NCBI RefSeq assembly: GCF_900291015.1
Contig: NZ_OLKL01000048.1
Span: forward strand, 163,700 to 227,699
DNA length: 64,000 nt
Source: Pseudomonas persica
GTDB taxonomy: Bacteria; Pseudomonadota; Gammaproteobacteria; Pseudomonadales; Pseudomonadaceae
Reading direction: 5' to 3'
Below are positions 51,962 through 60,860 of the stretch, piece after piece. Below the pieces are notes generated by a model, which was not told the origin of the DNA, ran no database searches, and saw only the letters and a list, made by a program, of their open reading frames with translations. Positions within the stretch are counted from its first letter, which is position 1; each line of letters opens with the position of its first letter. The position numbers and the translations under genes were made by a program.

Positions 51962-52339
51962 ATGGCCCGCCTGCCCACCGCCATCAACCTGCACAAAGCC
52001 TCGAAAACCCTCAGCCTCACCTACGCCCCTGGCGAGGTCTACCACTTGCCCGCCGAATTCCTGCGCGTGCATTCCCCCTCCGCCGAGGTCCAGGGCCACG
52101 GCAACCCCATCCTGCAGTTCGGCAAGATCAACGTCGGCCTCAGCGGCCTGGAACCTGCCGGCCAATATGCACTGAAACTGACCTTCGACGACGGCCATGA
52201 CAGCGGCCTGTTCACCTGGAAATACCTCGAGCAGCTGTGCCTGCGCCAGGAACAGCTGTGGGCCGAGTACCTCGACGAACTGCACAAGGCCGGGAAGTCC
52301 CGCGACCCCGCCGAGTCGGTGGTCAAACTCATGCTCTAG
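51962..52339 (+). CDS. DUF971 protein (gamma-butyrobetaine hydroxylase N-terminal-like)
   Basis: The 125-residue protein consists of one DUF971 domain: LSLTYAPGEVYHLPAEFLRVHSPSAEVQGHG and ALKLTFDDGHDSGLFTWKYL are typical. Function is unknown; the fold is shared with the N terminus of gamma-butyrobetaine dioxygenases and some Fe-S proteins. ATG at 51962 starts the domain. It stands between hslU and the pha cluster as in other P. putida strains. Confidence 0.85.
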   Translation: MARLPTAINLHKASKTLSLTYAPGEVYHLPAEFLRVHSPSAEVQGHGNPILQFGKINVGLSGLEPAGQYALKLTFDDGHDSGLFTWKYLEQLCLRQEQLWAEYLDELHKAGKSRDPAESVVKLML

Positions 52340-52356
52340 CGCAAGGCCTGCCGGGT

Positions 52357-52374
52357 TTAGAGCGCATTTTCTAA
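52357..52374 (+). promoter_or_regulatory. Candidate PhaD operator and promoter of phaC1
   Basis: TTAG-AGCGCATTTT-CTAA. The same TTAG-N10-CTAA with matching inner bases occurs at the phaI promoter (59022-59039) in the same orientation to transcription. The right half lies in a possible -10 (TCTAAA). If transcription starts just after it, phaC1 has a leader of about 225 nt. PhaD is the TetR-type activator of both promoters in P. putida. Confidence 0.7.
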
Positions 52375-52608
52375 AATCATCTGTTTGAATGCCTTGCAGA
52401 CAGCCCAGTGAAGGGCTGTCTTGCGCATTACATGAAAGTCAGGTAACCAATGGAGGGTGGCAAGTTCCCTGCATCAAAATGCAGGTAGTCAGAACCCCCG
52501 CAGCACCGCTGTTCCTTATCACTGGTCACCCGAGTAGCAGTACCGGGCTCAGCGCTGTGTACCCGCCACAGCAACCGGTACTCGTCTCAGGACAACGGAG
52601 CGTCGTAG

Positions 52609-54288
52609 ATGAGTAACAAGAACAACGATGAGCTGCAGCGGCAGGCCTCGGAAAACACCCTGGGGCTGAACCCGGTCATCGGTATCCGTCGCAAGGACCT
52701 GTTGAGCTCGGCACGCACCGTGCTGCGCCAGGCCGTGCGCCAACCGCTGCACAGCGCCAAGCATGTGGCCCACTTTGGCCTGGAGCTGAAGAACGTGCTG
52801 TTGGGCAAGTCCAACCTTGCCCCGGAAAGCGACGACCGTCGCTTCAATGACCCGGCCTGGAGCAACAACCCGCTGTACCGCCGCTACCTGCAAACCTACC
52901 TGGCATGGCGCAAGGAGCTGCAGGACTGGATTGGCAGCAGCGACCTGTCACCTCAGGACATCAGCCGCGGCCAGTTCGTCATCAACCTGATGACCGAAGC
53001 CATGGCACCGACCAACACCCTGTCCAACCCGGCAGCGGTCAAACGCTTCTTCGAAACCGGCGGCAAGAGCCTGCTCGATGGCCTGTCCAACCTGGCCAAG
53101 GACCTGGTCAACAACGGCGGCATGCCCAGCCAGGTGAACATGGACGCCTTCGAGGTGGGCAAGAACCTGGGCACCAGCGAAGGTGCCGTGGTGTACCGCA
53201 ACGATGTGCTGGAGCTGATCCAGTACAGCCCCATCACCGAGCAGGTGCATGCCCGCCCGCTGCTGGTGGTGCCGCCGCAGATCAACAAGTTCTACGTATT
53301 CGACCTGAGCCCGGAAAAGAGCCTGGCGCGTTACTGCCTGCGCTCGCAGCAGCAGACCTTCATCATCAGTTGGCGCAACCCGACCAAAGCCCAGCGCGAA
53401 TGGGGCCTGTCCACCTACATCGATGCGCTCAAGGAGGCGGTCGACGCGGTGCTGGCGATTACCGGCAGCAAGGACCTGAACATGCTCGGAGCCTGCTCCG
53501 GCGGCATCACCTGCACCGCGTTGGTGGGCCACTATGCCGCACTTGGCGAGAACAAGGTCAATGCCCTGACCCTGCTGGTCAGCGTGCTGGACACCACCAT
53601 GGACAACCAGGTCGCGCTGTTCGTCGACGAGCAAACCCTGGAGGCCGCCAAGCGCCACTCGTACCAGGCCGGTGTGCTCGAAGGCAGCGAGATGGCCAAG
53701 GTGTTCGCCTGGATGCGCCCCAACGACCTGATCTGGAACTACTGGGTCAACAACTACCTGCTCGGCAACGAGCCGCCGGTGTTCGACATCCTGTTCTGGA
53801 ACAACGACACCACGCGCCTGCCGGCCGCCTTCCACGGCGACCTGATCGAAATGTTCAAGAGCAACCCGCTGACCCGCCCGGATGGCCTGGAAGTGTGCGG
53901 CACGCCGATCGACCTGAAGAAAGTGCAGTGCGACATCTTCAGCGTGGCCGGCACCGCCGACCACATCACCCCGTGGCAGTCGTGCTATCGCTCAGCGCAC
54001 CTGTTCGGCGGCAAGATCGAGTTCGTGCTGTCCAACAGCGGCCATATCCAGAGCATCCTCAACCCGCCAGGCAACCCCAAGGCACGCTTCATGACCGGTG
54101 CCGATCGCCCGGGTGACCCGGTCGCCTGGCAGGAAAACGCCACCAAGCATGCCGACTCCTGGTGGCTGCACTGGCAAAGCTGGCTGGCCGAGCGTGCCGG
54201 TGAGCTGAAAAAGGCGCCGACCCGCCTGGGCAACCGAGCCTATGCCGCCGGCGAAACCGCCCCGGGCACCTACGTTCACGAGCGTTGA
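52609..54288 (+). CDS. phaC1: Class II poly(3-hydroxyalkanoate) synthase 1
   Basis: The 559-residue enzyme polymerises medium-chain 3-hydroxyacyl-CoA on PHA granules. The catalytic Cys296 is in the lipase-like box GACSGG (294-299); the Asp is in AGTADHITPW and the His in SNSGHIQS. Length and sequence fit class II synthases. It is the first gene of phaC1-phaZ-phaC2-phaD. Codons 3-8 contain AACAAGAACAAC, a CA motif for Crc/Hfq translational repression. Confidence 0.97.
   Translation: MSNKNNDELQRQASENTLGLNPVIGIRRKDLLSSARTVLRQAVRQPLHSAKHVAHFGLELKNVLLGKSNLAPESDDRRFNDPAWSNNPLYRRYLQTYLAWRKELQDWIGSSDLSPQDISRGQFVINLMTEAMAPTNTLSNPAAVKRFFETGGKSLLDGLSNLAKDLVNNGGMPSQVNMDAFEVGKNLGTSEGAVVYRNDVLELIQYSPITEQVHARPLLVVPPQINKFYVFDLSPEKSLARYCLRSQQQTFIISWRNPTKAQREWGLSTYIDALKEAVDAVLAITGSKDLNMLGACSGGITCTALVGHYAALGENKVNALTLLVSVLDTTMDNQVALFVDEQTLEAAKRHSYQAGVLEGSEMAKVFAWMRPNDLIWNYWVNNYLLGNEPPVFDILFWNNDTTRLPAAFHGDLIEMFKSNPLTRPDGLEVCGTPIDLKKVQCDIFSVAGTADHITPWQSCYRSAHLFGGKIEFVLSNSGHIQSILNPPGNPKARFMTGADRPGDPVAWQENATKHADSWWLHWQSWLAERAGELKKAPTRLGNRAYAAGETAPGTYVHER
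52615..52626 (+). promoter_or_regulatory. Crc/Hfq CA-type motif at the phaC1 start
   Basis: AACAAGAACAAC directly after the phaC1 ATG contains the AAnAAnAA pattern bound by Hfq with Crc. Crc is known to reduce PhaC1 translation in P. putida, and this is the evident site. Confidence 0.65.
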
Positions 54289-54349
54289 GCTGCAGCGCCG
54301 TGGCCACCTGCAGGGTGCCACGGTGTTCATTCACCCAAGAGTCACGCGC

Positions 54350-55201
54350 ATGCCGCAACCCTATATATTCAGGACCGTCGAACTGGACAACCAGTCCATC
54401 CGCACCGCCGTCCGCCCGGGCAAGCCGCACCTGACGCCGTTGCTGATCTTCAACGGCATCGGCGCCAACCTGGAGCTGGTGTTTCCGTTCATCGAAGCAC
54501 TGGACCCGGACCTGGAAGTGATCGCTTTCGATGTGCCCGGGGTCGGAGGCTCGTCCACGCCGCGCCAGCCGTACCGCTTCCCCGGGCTGGCCAAGCTGAC
54601 GGCACGTATGCTCGACTACCTCGACTATGGCCAGGTCAACGTCATCGGCGTGTCCTGGGGCGGTGCCCTGGCCCAGCAGTTCGCCCACGACTACCCCGAG
54701 CGCTGCAAGAAGCTGGTGCTGGCCGCCACCGCCGCCGGTGCGGTGATGGTACCCGGCAAGCCCAAGGTGCTGTGGATGATGGCCAGCCCACGGCGCTACG
54801 TGCAGCCGTCGCATGTCATCCGTATTGCGCCGATGATCTATGGCGGCGGCTTCCGGCGCGACCCGGACCTGGCCATGCAGCATGCTGCCAAGGTGCGCTC
54901 CGGCGGCAAGATGGGCTACTACTGGCAGCTGTTCGCCGGGCTTGGCTGGACCAGCATCCACTGGCTGCACAAGATCCAGCAGCCAACCCTGGTGCTGGCC
55001 GGCGACGACGACCCGCTGATCCCGCTGATCAACATGCGCCTGCTGGCCTGGCGGATTCCCAATGCCCAGCTACACATTATCGACGACGGCCATCTGTTCC
55101 TGATCACCCGGGCCGAGGCCGTCGCCCCGATCATCATGAAGTTCCTCCAGCAAGAACGACAGCGCGCCGTCATGCACCCTCGCCCGGCTACGGGTGTGTG
55201 A
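54350..55201 (+). CDS. phaZ: Intracellular medium-chain PHA depolymerase
   Basis: The 283-residue alpha/beta hydrolase degrades stored PHA. The nucleophile Ser102 lies in GVSWGG, the acid probably in LAGDDDPLIP and the His in DDGHLFL. The start MPQPYIFRTVELDNQSIRT is typical; an upstream in-frame extension from 54242 overlaps phaC1 and is not used. It lies between the two synthase genes. Confidence 0.96.
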   Translation: MPQPYIFRTVELDNQSIRTAVRPGKPHLTPLLIFNGIGANLELVFPFIEALDPDLEVIAFDVPGVGGSSTPRQPYRFPGLAKLTARMLDYLDYGQVNVIGVSWGGALAQQFAHDYPERCKKLVLAATAAGAVMVPGKPKVLWMMASPRRYVQPSHVIRIAPMIYGGGFRRDPDLAMQHAAKVRSGGKMGYYWQLFAGLGWTSIHWLHKIQQPTLVLAGDDDPLIPLINMRLLAWRIPNAQLHIIDDGHLFLITRAEAVAPIIMKFLQQERQRAVMHPRPATGV

Positions 55202-55215
55202 AAGCGCCGCAAAAC

Positions 55216-55239
55216 CCTGTGGGAGCGGGTTTACCCGCG
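55216..55239. repeat. Single REP between phaZ and phaC2
   Basis: One main-type REP (CCTGTGGGAGCGGGTTTACC from 55216) without a partner, 15 bp past the phaZ stop. Confidence 0.8.
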
Positions 55240-55311
55240 CCCACGGGCCCGTGCTAAATCAGTAAGTATGTTTAGTCATGAAACACCAGGTCAGGACGAG
55301 GGAGTGTTGCC

Positions 55312-56994
55312 ATGAAAGACAAACCGGCCAAAGGAACGCCAACGCTTCCCGCCACCCGCATGAACGTGCAGAACGCCATCCTCGGCCTGCGCGGCCGTGA
55401 CCTGATTTCCACGCTGCGCAATGTCAGCCGCCAAAGCTTGCGCCACCCGCTGCACACCGCGCACCACCTGTTGGCTCTGGGCGGCCAGCTGGGCCGGGTG
55501 ATGCTGGGTGACACACCGTTTCAGCCGAATCCGCGCGATTCACGCTTCAACGACCCGACGTGGAGCCAGAACCCGTTCTACCGCCGCGGCCTGCAGGCCT
55601 ACCTGGCCTGGCAGAAGCAGACCCGCCAGTGGATCGAGGAAAGCCACCTGGACGACGATGACCGGGCCCGTGCGCATTTCCTGTTCAACCTGATCAACGA
55701 TGCCCTGGCTCCGAGCAACTCGCTGCTCAACCCGCTGGCGGTCAAGGAGCTGTTCAACAGCGGCGGCCAGAGCCTGGTACGCGGCGTGGCCCACCTGCTC
55801 GATGACCTGCGCCACAACGACGGCCTGCCACGCCAGGTCGACGAGCGCGCCTTCGAAGTGGGTGGCAACCTGGCCGCGACTGCCGGCGCCGTGGTGTTTC
55901 GCAACGAGCTGCTGGAGCTGATCCAGTACAAGCCGATGAGCGAAAAGCAGCATGCCAGGCCACTGCTGGTGGTGCCGCCGCAGATCAACAAGTTCTACAT
56001 CTTCGACCTCAGCTCGACCAACAGCTTCGTCCAGTACATGCTCAAGAGCGGCCTGCAGGTGTTCATGGTCAGCTGGCGCAACCCCGACCCGCGTCACCGC
56101 GAATGGGGCCTGTCCAGCTATGTGCAGGCCCTGGAAGAAGCGCTCAACGCCTGCCGCAGTATCAGCGGCAACCGCGACCCCAACCTGATGGGCGCCTGCG
56201 CCGGCGGCCTGACCATGGCCGCGCTGCAGGGCCACCTGCAAGCCAAGCACCAGCTGCGCCGGGTGCGCAGCGCCACCTACCTGGTCAGTCTGCTGGACAG
56301 CAAGTTCGAAAGCCCCGCCAGCCTGTTCGCCGACGAGCAAACCATCGAGGCCGCCAAGCGCCGCTCCTACCAGCGCGGCGTGCTGGATGGCGCCGAGGTG
56401 GCGCGGATCTTCGCCTGGATGCGGCCCAACGACCTGATCTGGAACTACTGGGTCAACAACTACCTGCTCGGCAAGACACCACCCGCCTTCGACATCCTTT
56501 ACTGGAACGCCGACAGCACGCGCCTGCCCGCCGCGCTGCATGGCGACCTGCTGGACTTCTTCAAGCACAACCCGCTGACCCACCCCGCCGGCCTGGAGGT
56601 GTGCGGCACGCCCATCGACCTGCAGAAGGTCGCGCTGGACAGCTTCACCGTGGCCGGCAGCAACGACCACATCACCCCGTGGGACGCGGTGTACCGCTCG
56701 GCCTTGCTGCTGGGTGGCGACCGGCGCTTCGTGCTGGCTAACAGTGGGCACATCCAGAGCATCATCAACCCGCCCGGCAACCCCAAGGCCTACTACCTGG
56801 CCAACCCCAAGCTGTCCAGCGACCCGCGCGCCTGGTTCCACGACGCCAAGCGCAGCGAAGGCAGCTGGTGGCCGTTGTGGCTGGAGTGGATCACCCCTCG
56901 TTCCGGCCCGCTCAAGGCACCGCGCAGCGAGTTGGGCAACGCCACCTACCCACCGCTGGGCCCAGCGCCGGGCACCTACGTGCTGACCCGATGA
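55312..56994 (+). CDS. phaC2: Class II poly(3-hydroxyalkanoate) synthase 2
   Basis: The 560-residue paralogue of PhaC1 has GACAGG with the catalytic Cys, AGSNDHITPW and ANSGHIQS. It differs in side-chain preference from PhaC1 in related strains. ATG at 55312 follows GAGGGAG. It is 13 bp upstream of phaD. Confidence 0.96.
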   Translation: MKDKPAKGTPTLPATRMNVQNAILGLRGRDLISTLRNVSRQSLRHPLHTAHHLLALGGQLGRVMLGDTPFQPNPRDSRFNDPTWSQNPFYRRGLQAYLAWQKQTRQWIEESHLDDDDRARAHFLFNLINDALAPSNSLLNPLAVKELFNSGGQSLVRGVAHLLDDLRHNDGLPRQVDERAFEVGGNLAATAGAVVFRNELLELIQYKPMSEKQHARPLLVVPPQINKFYIFDLSSTNSFVQYMLKSGLQVFMVSWRNPDPRHREWGLSSYVQALEEALNACRSISGNRDPNLMGACAGGLTMAALQGHLQAKHQLRRVRSATYLVSLLDSKFESPASLFADEQTIEAAKRRSYQRGVLDGAEVARIFAWMRPNDLIWNYWVNNYLLGKTPPAFDILYWNADSTRLPAALHGDLLDFFKHNPLTHPAGLEVCGTPIDLQKVALDSFTVAGSNDHITPWDAVYRSALLLGGDRRFVLANSGHIQSIINPPGNPKAYYLANPKLSSDPRAWFHDAKRSEGSWWPLWLEWITPRSGPLKAPRSELGNATYPPLGPAPGTYVLTR

Positions 56995-57007
56995 GCATGC
57001 CGACTGG

Positions 57008-57622
57008 ATGAAGACGCGCGACCGTATCCTGGAATGTGCCCTGCAGCTGTTCAACCAGCAGGGCGAGCCGAACGTATCCACCCTGGAAATTGCCAACGAA
57101 CTGGGCATCAGCCCCGGCAACCTGTACTACCACTTCCACGGCAAGGAGCCGTTGGTGCTAGGGCTGTTCGAGCGCTTTGAAGAGGCGCTGATGCCCTTGC
57201 TCGACCCGCCGCTGGAGGTACGCCTGGACGCCGAGGATTACTGGCTGTTCCTGCACCTGATCGTCGAACGCATGGCGCAGTACCGCTTCCTGTTCCAGGA
57301 CCTGTCGAACCTGACCGGGCGCCTGCCCAAACTGGCCCGCGGCATGCGCAGCCTGATCAATGCGCTCAAGCGCACGCTGGCGGCCTTGCTGGCCAGCCTC
57401 AAGGGCCAGGGACTGGTAGAGAGCGAGACCCAGGCGCTGGGGCAACTGGTGGAGCAGATCACCCTGACGCTGATGTTCTCGCTGGATTACCAACGGGTGC
57501 TGGGGCGCGAAGGGGATGTGGGGATTGTGGTGTACCAGGTGATGATGCTGGTGGCGCCGCATCTGCAGGCCCAGGCGCGGGCGGCGGCGGAGCAGTTGGC
57601 GGTGCGCTACCTGGAGGGGTAA
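57008..57622 (+). CDS. phaD: TetR-family PHA regulator PhaD
   Basis: The 204-residue protein has an N-terminal TetR helix-turn-helix (RILECALQLFNQQG, STLEIANELGISPGNLYYHF, residues about 5-50) and an all-helical ligand domain. PhaD activates phaC1 and phaI transcription in P. putida. It is last in the rightward pha operon and convergent with phaF across a REP pair. Confidence 0.94.
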   Translation: MKTRDRILECALQLFNQQGEPNVSTLEIANELGISPGNLYYHFHGKEPLVLGLFERFEEALMPLLDPPLEVRLDAEDYWLFLHLIVERMAQYRFLFQDLSNLTGRLPKLARGMRSLINALKRTLAALLASLKGQGLVESETQALGQLVEQITLTLMFSLDYQRVLGREGDVGIVVYQVMMLVAPHLQAQARAAAEQLAVRYLEG

Positions 57623-57651
57623 GCCTGACAGGAATGTATTGCAGCAGCCGA

Positions 57652-57749
57652 CGCATTCGCGGGTGAACCCGCTCCCACAGGTACGGTGCAGAGCTTACAA
57701 GCGGCGCAGTACCTGTGGAAGCGGGTTTACCCGCGAAGAAGGCGACGCG
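57652..57749. repeat. REP pair between phaD and phaF
   Basis: Inverted REPs 57652-57681 (GGGTGAACCC variant) and 57712-57749 between two convergent operons; probably ends both transcripts. Confidence 0.87.
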
Positions 57750-57752
57750 GAA

Positions 57753-58514
57753 TCAGATCAGAGTGCCGGTGCCTGTCGGTGCCGAAGGCGGGTTGCTGGC
57801 CGGAGCCGCAGCTGCTGCCGGTGCCGGGGTAGCGGCCGGAGCAGCGCTGGCCGCTGGAGCGGCCGGCTTGGCCGGTGCTTTCTTCACTGCAGGTTTCTTC
57901 GCCGCGGCCGGCTTGGCCGCTGCCGGTTTCGCCGCAGGTTTGGCTGCTACCGGTTTGGCAGCCGCCTTGGCAGCAGGTTTCGCCGCGGCAGTTTTGGCCG
58001 CCGGCTTGGCCGCCGCGGTTTTCGCCGCTGCCGGCTTGGCCAGTGGCTTGGCCGCCGCTTTGCTCGCAGCCGGTTTGGCCGCAGCAGTGCGCGACGAAAT
58101 CGGCGTAACCGAAGCACCGGTCAGTTTCTCGATCTGCTTGGTCAGGCTGTCCACCTGCTGGTGCAGGGCCTTGATCTCGTTGCGGCTCGGCACGCCAAGG
58201 CGCGAGATGGCGCTGTTCAGGCGCTTGTCGAAGGCCTCTTCGAGTTCGCTCCACTTGCCCAGCGCACGGTCCTTCACGCCCGACACACGCGAAGTGGTCG
58301 ACGACTTGGCGGTTTCCGCCACATCTTCAGCGGTCTTCTTCGCCTGCTTCTCGGCCTTCTCGCCATCCTTCACCAGCGAGTCGAACAGCTTCGGGCCGTC
58401 CTGGTCGATCTTCGAATAGATACCCAGCCCCGCCAGCCAGATCTTGCGGGAGTACTTCTCGATCCCGCCGACCCAGGAGCTGCCCTCTTTCTCGGAACTC
58501 TTCTTGCCAGCCAT
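57753..58514 (-). CDS. phaF: PHA granule-associated, histone-like phasin PhaF
   Basis: The 253-residue protein has a phasin domain (about 1-145) with a coiled coil (QQVDSLTKQIEKL) and a tail of repeated AAAKPAA units from about 150 to 230, like histone H1. PhaF coats granules and its tail binds DNA, helping granule sharing at division. MAGKKSSEKEGS at 58514 follows a purine-rich GGAGAGCAGG. It lies just downstream of phaI. Confidence 0.96.
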   Translation of the reverse strand: MAGKKSSEKEGSSWVGGIEKYSRKIWLAGLGIYSKIDQDGPKLFDSLVKDGEKAEKQAKKTAEDVAETAKSSTTSRVSGVKDRALGKWSELEEAFDKRLNSAISRLGVPSRNEIKALHQQVDSLTKQIEKLTGASVTPISSRTAAAKPAASKAAAKPLAKPAAAKTAAAKPAAKTAAAKPAAKAAAKPVAAKPAAKPAAAKPAAAKKPAVKKAPAKPAAPAASAAPAATPAPAAAAAPASNPPSAPTGTGTLI

Positions 58515-58524
58515 CCTGCTCTCC

Positions 58525-58944
58525 TTATGGTTTGTGCGCGACGCGCTCGAGCAGCTCGTGCAGCTGTTCAAGCTTGATGGACAACGCCTCAACGTCATGT
58601 TTAGACGGAATGCCCAGGCGATTCAAGGCACGACCGACCCGCGCGTCGAAAGCTTTTTCGATCTTGTCCAGTTGAACTTCGACCTTGCCACGTACGCGGC
58701 TGACCTCCTGGGTCGCTTCGTCGATCTGGTTGTTGGCAGCATCAAGCTCTTTGTCGATGCGCTTCTTGCCACGCTGCTCGACGCCTTCGCCGGCCTTGAC
58801 CAGCTCATTGAAGTAGTCGGAGCCTTCCTGGCCCACACGCGCATAGGCGCCGATGCCCGCCAGCCAGATCTTGCGCGCGTAGCCGCGCACCTCGCCCAGC
58901 GTGCCCGGGGCGTCGTCCTTTTTCTTCACAGTCACTTTGGCCAT
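58525..58944 (-). CDS. phaI: PHA granule-associated phasin PhaI
   Basis: The 139-residue phasin is related to the N-terminal part of PhaF (both contain ARKIWLAG or SRKIWLAGLG) and lacks the basic tail. It ends with a heptad-like LSIKLEQLHELLERV. It is the first gene of the phaIF operon and lies 10 bp before phaF. The candidate PhaD site is 78 bp upstream of the ATG. Confidence 0.95.
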   Translation of the reverse strand: MAKVTVKKKDDAPGTLGEVRGYARKIWLAGIGAYARVGQEGSDYFNELVKAGEGVEQRGKKRIDKELDAANNQIDEATQEVSRVRGKVEVQLDKIEKAFDARVGRALNRLGIPSKHDVEALSIKLEQLHELLERVAHKP

Positions 58945-59021
58945 GCTCTGTACCTCATGCTCATGAGTGGAGGAGGAACCGCCCATGGAGGTTGGGCTTG
59001 AGCACAAGGTAGAGAGGGAAA

Positions 59022-59039
59022 TTAGAATCTTCACCCTAA
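59022..59039 (-). promoter_or_regulatory. Candidate PhaD operator and promoter of phaI
   Basis: Read on the minus strand: TTAG-GGTGAAGATT-CTAA, the partner of the phaC1 site. TCTAAT at 59026-59021 would be the -10, giving a leader of about 70 nt before phaI. Confidence 0.7.
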
Positions 59040-59066
59040 GGTGAACGAGCATGGCCCGGGAAGGGA

Positions 59067-59342
59067 TCAGGCCAGGGCTTTGTCCAGCGCCCGCTCGATC
59101 TCGCCCTTGATGGTGCCGCTCATCATCGACAACATCATGCCCAGCTTCAGCTCCACGCGGATGCTGTCTTCGCCGATGTGCACGCTGCCGTTGGCACCGC
59201 TGCGCGCCACGTCGACCCGGTCACCGTTCCAGGTGGCCTTGAGGTCGTACTCACGGGTCAGTTTGTCGACCAGCGCTTCGGCCTTGGCACGGGCGGCATC
59301 GCGGCCGAGGGAATGTTTGCGTTCGACGCTGATCTGGGTCAT
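59067..59342 (-). CDS. Polyhydroxyalkanoic acid system protein (PHA_gran_rgn family)
   Basis: The 91-residue protein has the family pattern ISVERKHSLGRDAARAKAEAL and a WNGDRVDVARSGANGSVHI core, ending in helices. Members lie beside PHA genes but have no defined function. ATG at 59342 follows CAGGAA. A dyad CATAAT-N4-ATTATG (59366-59381) just upstream may hold its -10. It precedes phaI with the operator candidate between them. Confidence 0.82.
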   Translation of the reverse strand: MTQISVERKHSLGRDAARAKAEALVDKLTREYDLKATWNGDRVDVARSGANGSVHIGEDSIRVELKLGMMLSMMSGTIKGEIERALDKALA

Positions 59343-59466
59343 GCGGGTGTTCCTGAAGATGAAGACATAATGGACATTATGCCCGCCCCTGCCCACTGGC
59401 ACACCCCGCCAAGACAAATCCGCCCGTTCGCCCTAGAATGGCGGTAATTTTTTCCGGTGAAGCGAT

Positions 59467-60237
59467 ATGAACGACCAGCGCAAAGGCGACCACGCCGAAC
59501 CCACCACCCATTTCGGTTACCAGGACGTCCCTGAAAGCCAGAAGGCGAAGAAAGTCGCCGAGGTGTTCCACTCGGTGGCGGCCAAGTACGACCTGATGAA
59601 CGACGTGCTTTCCGGCGGCATGCACCGCCTGTGGAAGCGCTTCACCATCGAGCTGTCGGGCGTACGCGCCGGCAACCGTGTACTGGACATCGCCGGCGGT
59701 ACCGGCGACCTGGCAGCCAAGTTCTCGCGGCTGGTCGGCCCGACCGGTCAGGTAGTGCTGGCCGACATCAACGAGTCGATGCTCAAGGTCGGCCGTGACC
59801 GCCTGCTCGACCGTGGCGTGGCCGGCAACATCGAGTTCGTCCAGGCCGACGCCGAGAAGCTGCCATTCCCGGACAACCACTTCGACTGCGTGACCATCGC
59901 CTTCGGCCTGCGCAACGTCACCCACAAGGACGAAGCCATCCGCTCGATGCTGCGCGTGCTCAAGCCGGGCGGTCGCCTGCTGGTGCTGGAGTTCTCCAAG
60001 CCGACCAACAAGCTGATGTCCAAGGCCTATGACGCCTATTCGTTCGCCTTCATGCCGCTGGCCGGCAAGCTGATCACCAACGATTCGGAAAGCTACCGTT
60101 ACCTCGCCGAGTCGATCCGCATGCACCCCGATCAGGAAACGCTCAAGGCCATGATGGTCGAGGCCGGTTTCGACCGCGTCACCTACCACAACATGACCAG
60201 CGGCATCGTCGCCGTGCACCGGGGAATCAAGCCCTGA
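59467..60237 (+). CDS. ubiE: Ubiquinone/menaquinone methyltransferase UbiE
   Basis: The 256-residue SAM-dependent C-methyltransferase acts in ubiquinone synthesis. FHSVAAKYDLMNDVLSGG, the SAM-binding VLDIAGGTGDLA and the ITIAFGLRNVT-like segment FGLRNVTHKDEA are signatures. The TGA overlaps the next ATG by one base. Confidence 0.97.
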   Translation: MNDQRKGDHAEPTTHFGYQDVPESQKAKKVAEVFHSVAAKYDLMNDVLSGGMHRLWKRFTIELSGVRAGNRVLDIAGGTGDLAAKFSRLVGPTGQVVLADINESMLKVGRDRLLDRGVAGNIEFVQADAEKLPFPDNHFDCVTIAFGLRNVTHKDEAIRSMLRVLKPGGRLLVLEFSKPTNKLMSKAYDAYSFAFMPLAGKLITNDSESYRYLAESIRMHPDQETLKAMMVEAGFDRVTYHNMTSGIVAVHRGIKP

Positions 60238-60860
60238 TGCTGCTGGCCGGGCTGCTCGCCAGCGTCGAACATGGCCTGAACCGCGTCCTGCGCATGGACA
60301 GCACGGCCCTGCCGCGGCTGGCCACGCTGGACGGCAAGGTCATCGAGATCGACTGCCGGCAGCCGGCCCTGCAGGTGTTCATCCTGCCCGATGAAGAGGG
60401 CCTGATGCTCGCCGCCCACTGGCAAGGCGAGGTCGACTGCAGCCTGCGCGCCCCGGCCGGCAGCCTGGCGCAACTGGCCCTGGCCAAGGACAAGACTGCC
60501 GTGCTGCACAGCCCGCAGGTCGAACTGCATGGCGACAGCGCCGTGTTGCTCGACCTGTTCGGTGTGCTGCAGGACCTGGAACTGGACTGGGAGCACGAAC
60601 TGCAACGCTGGCTCGGCCCGGTCGCCACGGCGCTGCTGGCCGGCCACATCCGCCTGCGCGCACGCTGGACCCGCCAGGGCCTGGCGCGCTTCAGCCAGAA
60701 CCTTTCCGAGTACCTGGCCGAAGAGTCCCGCACCCTGGTCGGCAAGCGCGAAGCCGAAGCCGCCTTCAGCGAGCTCGATGCCCTGAAGCTCGATACAGAA
60801 CGCCTCGAGGCGCGCCTCAAGCGCCTCTCCCGATCCCTTGATACCAGCGATAACGCATGA
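60237..60860 (+). CDS. ubiJ: Ubiquinone biosynthesis accessory factor UbiJ (SCP2-like)
   Basis: The 207-residue protein has an SCP2-type lipid-binding N-terminal half (VIEIDCRQPALQVFILPDEEG) and a C-terminal coiled coil (EAAFSELDALKLDTERLEARL). UbiJ helps to hold the ubiquinone precursors in the Ubi complex. It overlaps ubiE by one base and ubiB by four (ATGA). Confidence 0.9.
   Translation: MLLAGLLASVEHGLNRVLRMDSTALPRLATLDGKVIEIDCRQPALQVFILPDEEGLMLAAHWQGEVDCSLRAPAGSLAQLALAKDKTAVLHSPQVELHGDSAVLLDLFGVLQDLELDWEHELQRWLGPVATALLAGHIRLRARWTRQGLARFSQNLSEYLAEESRTLVGKREAEAAFSELDALKLDTERLEARLKRLSRSLDTSDNA

Noticed and set aside
57875..58060. Repeat array resembling a CRISPR or minisatellite
   Set aside because: The repeats encode the AAAKPAA units of PhaF in frame, are irregular in spacing and have no spacers.
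57715..58419. 234-codon alanine-rich open frame on the plus strand
   Set aside because: It is the complement of the AKPAA repeats of phaF, not a gene.
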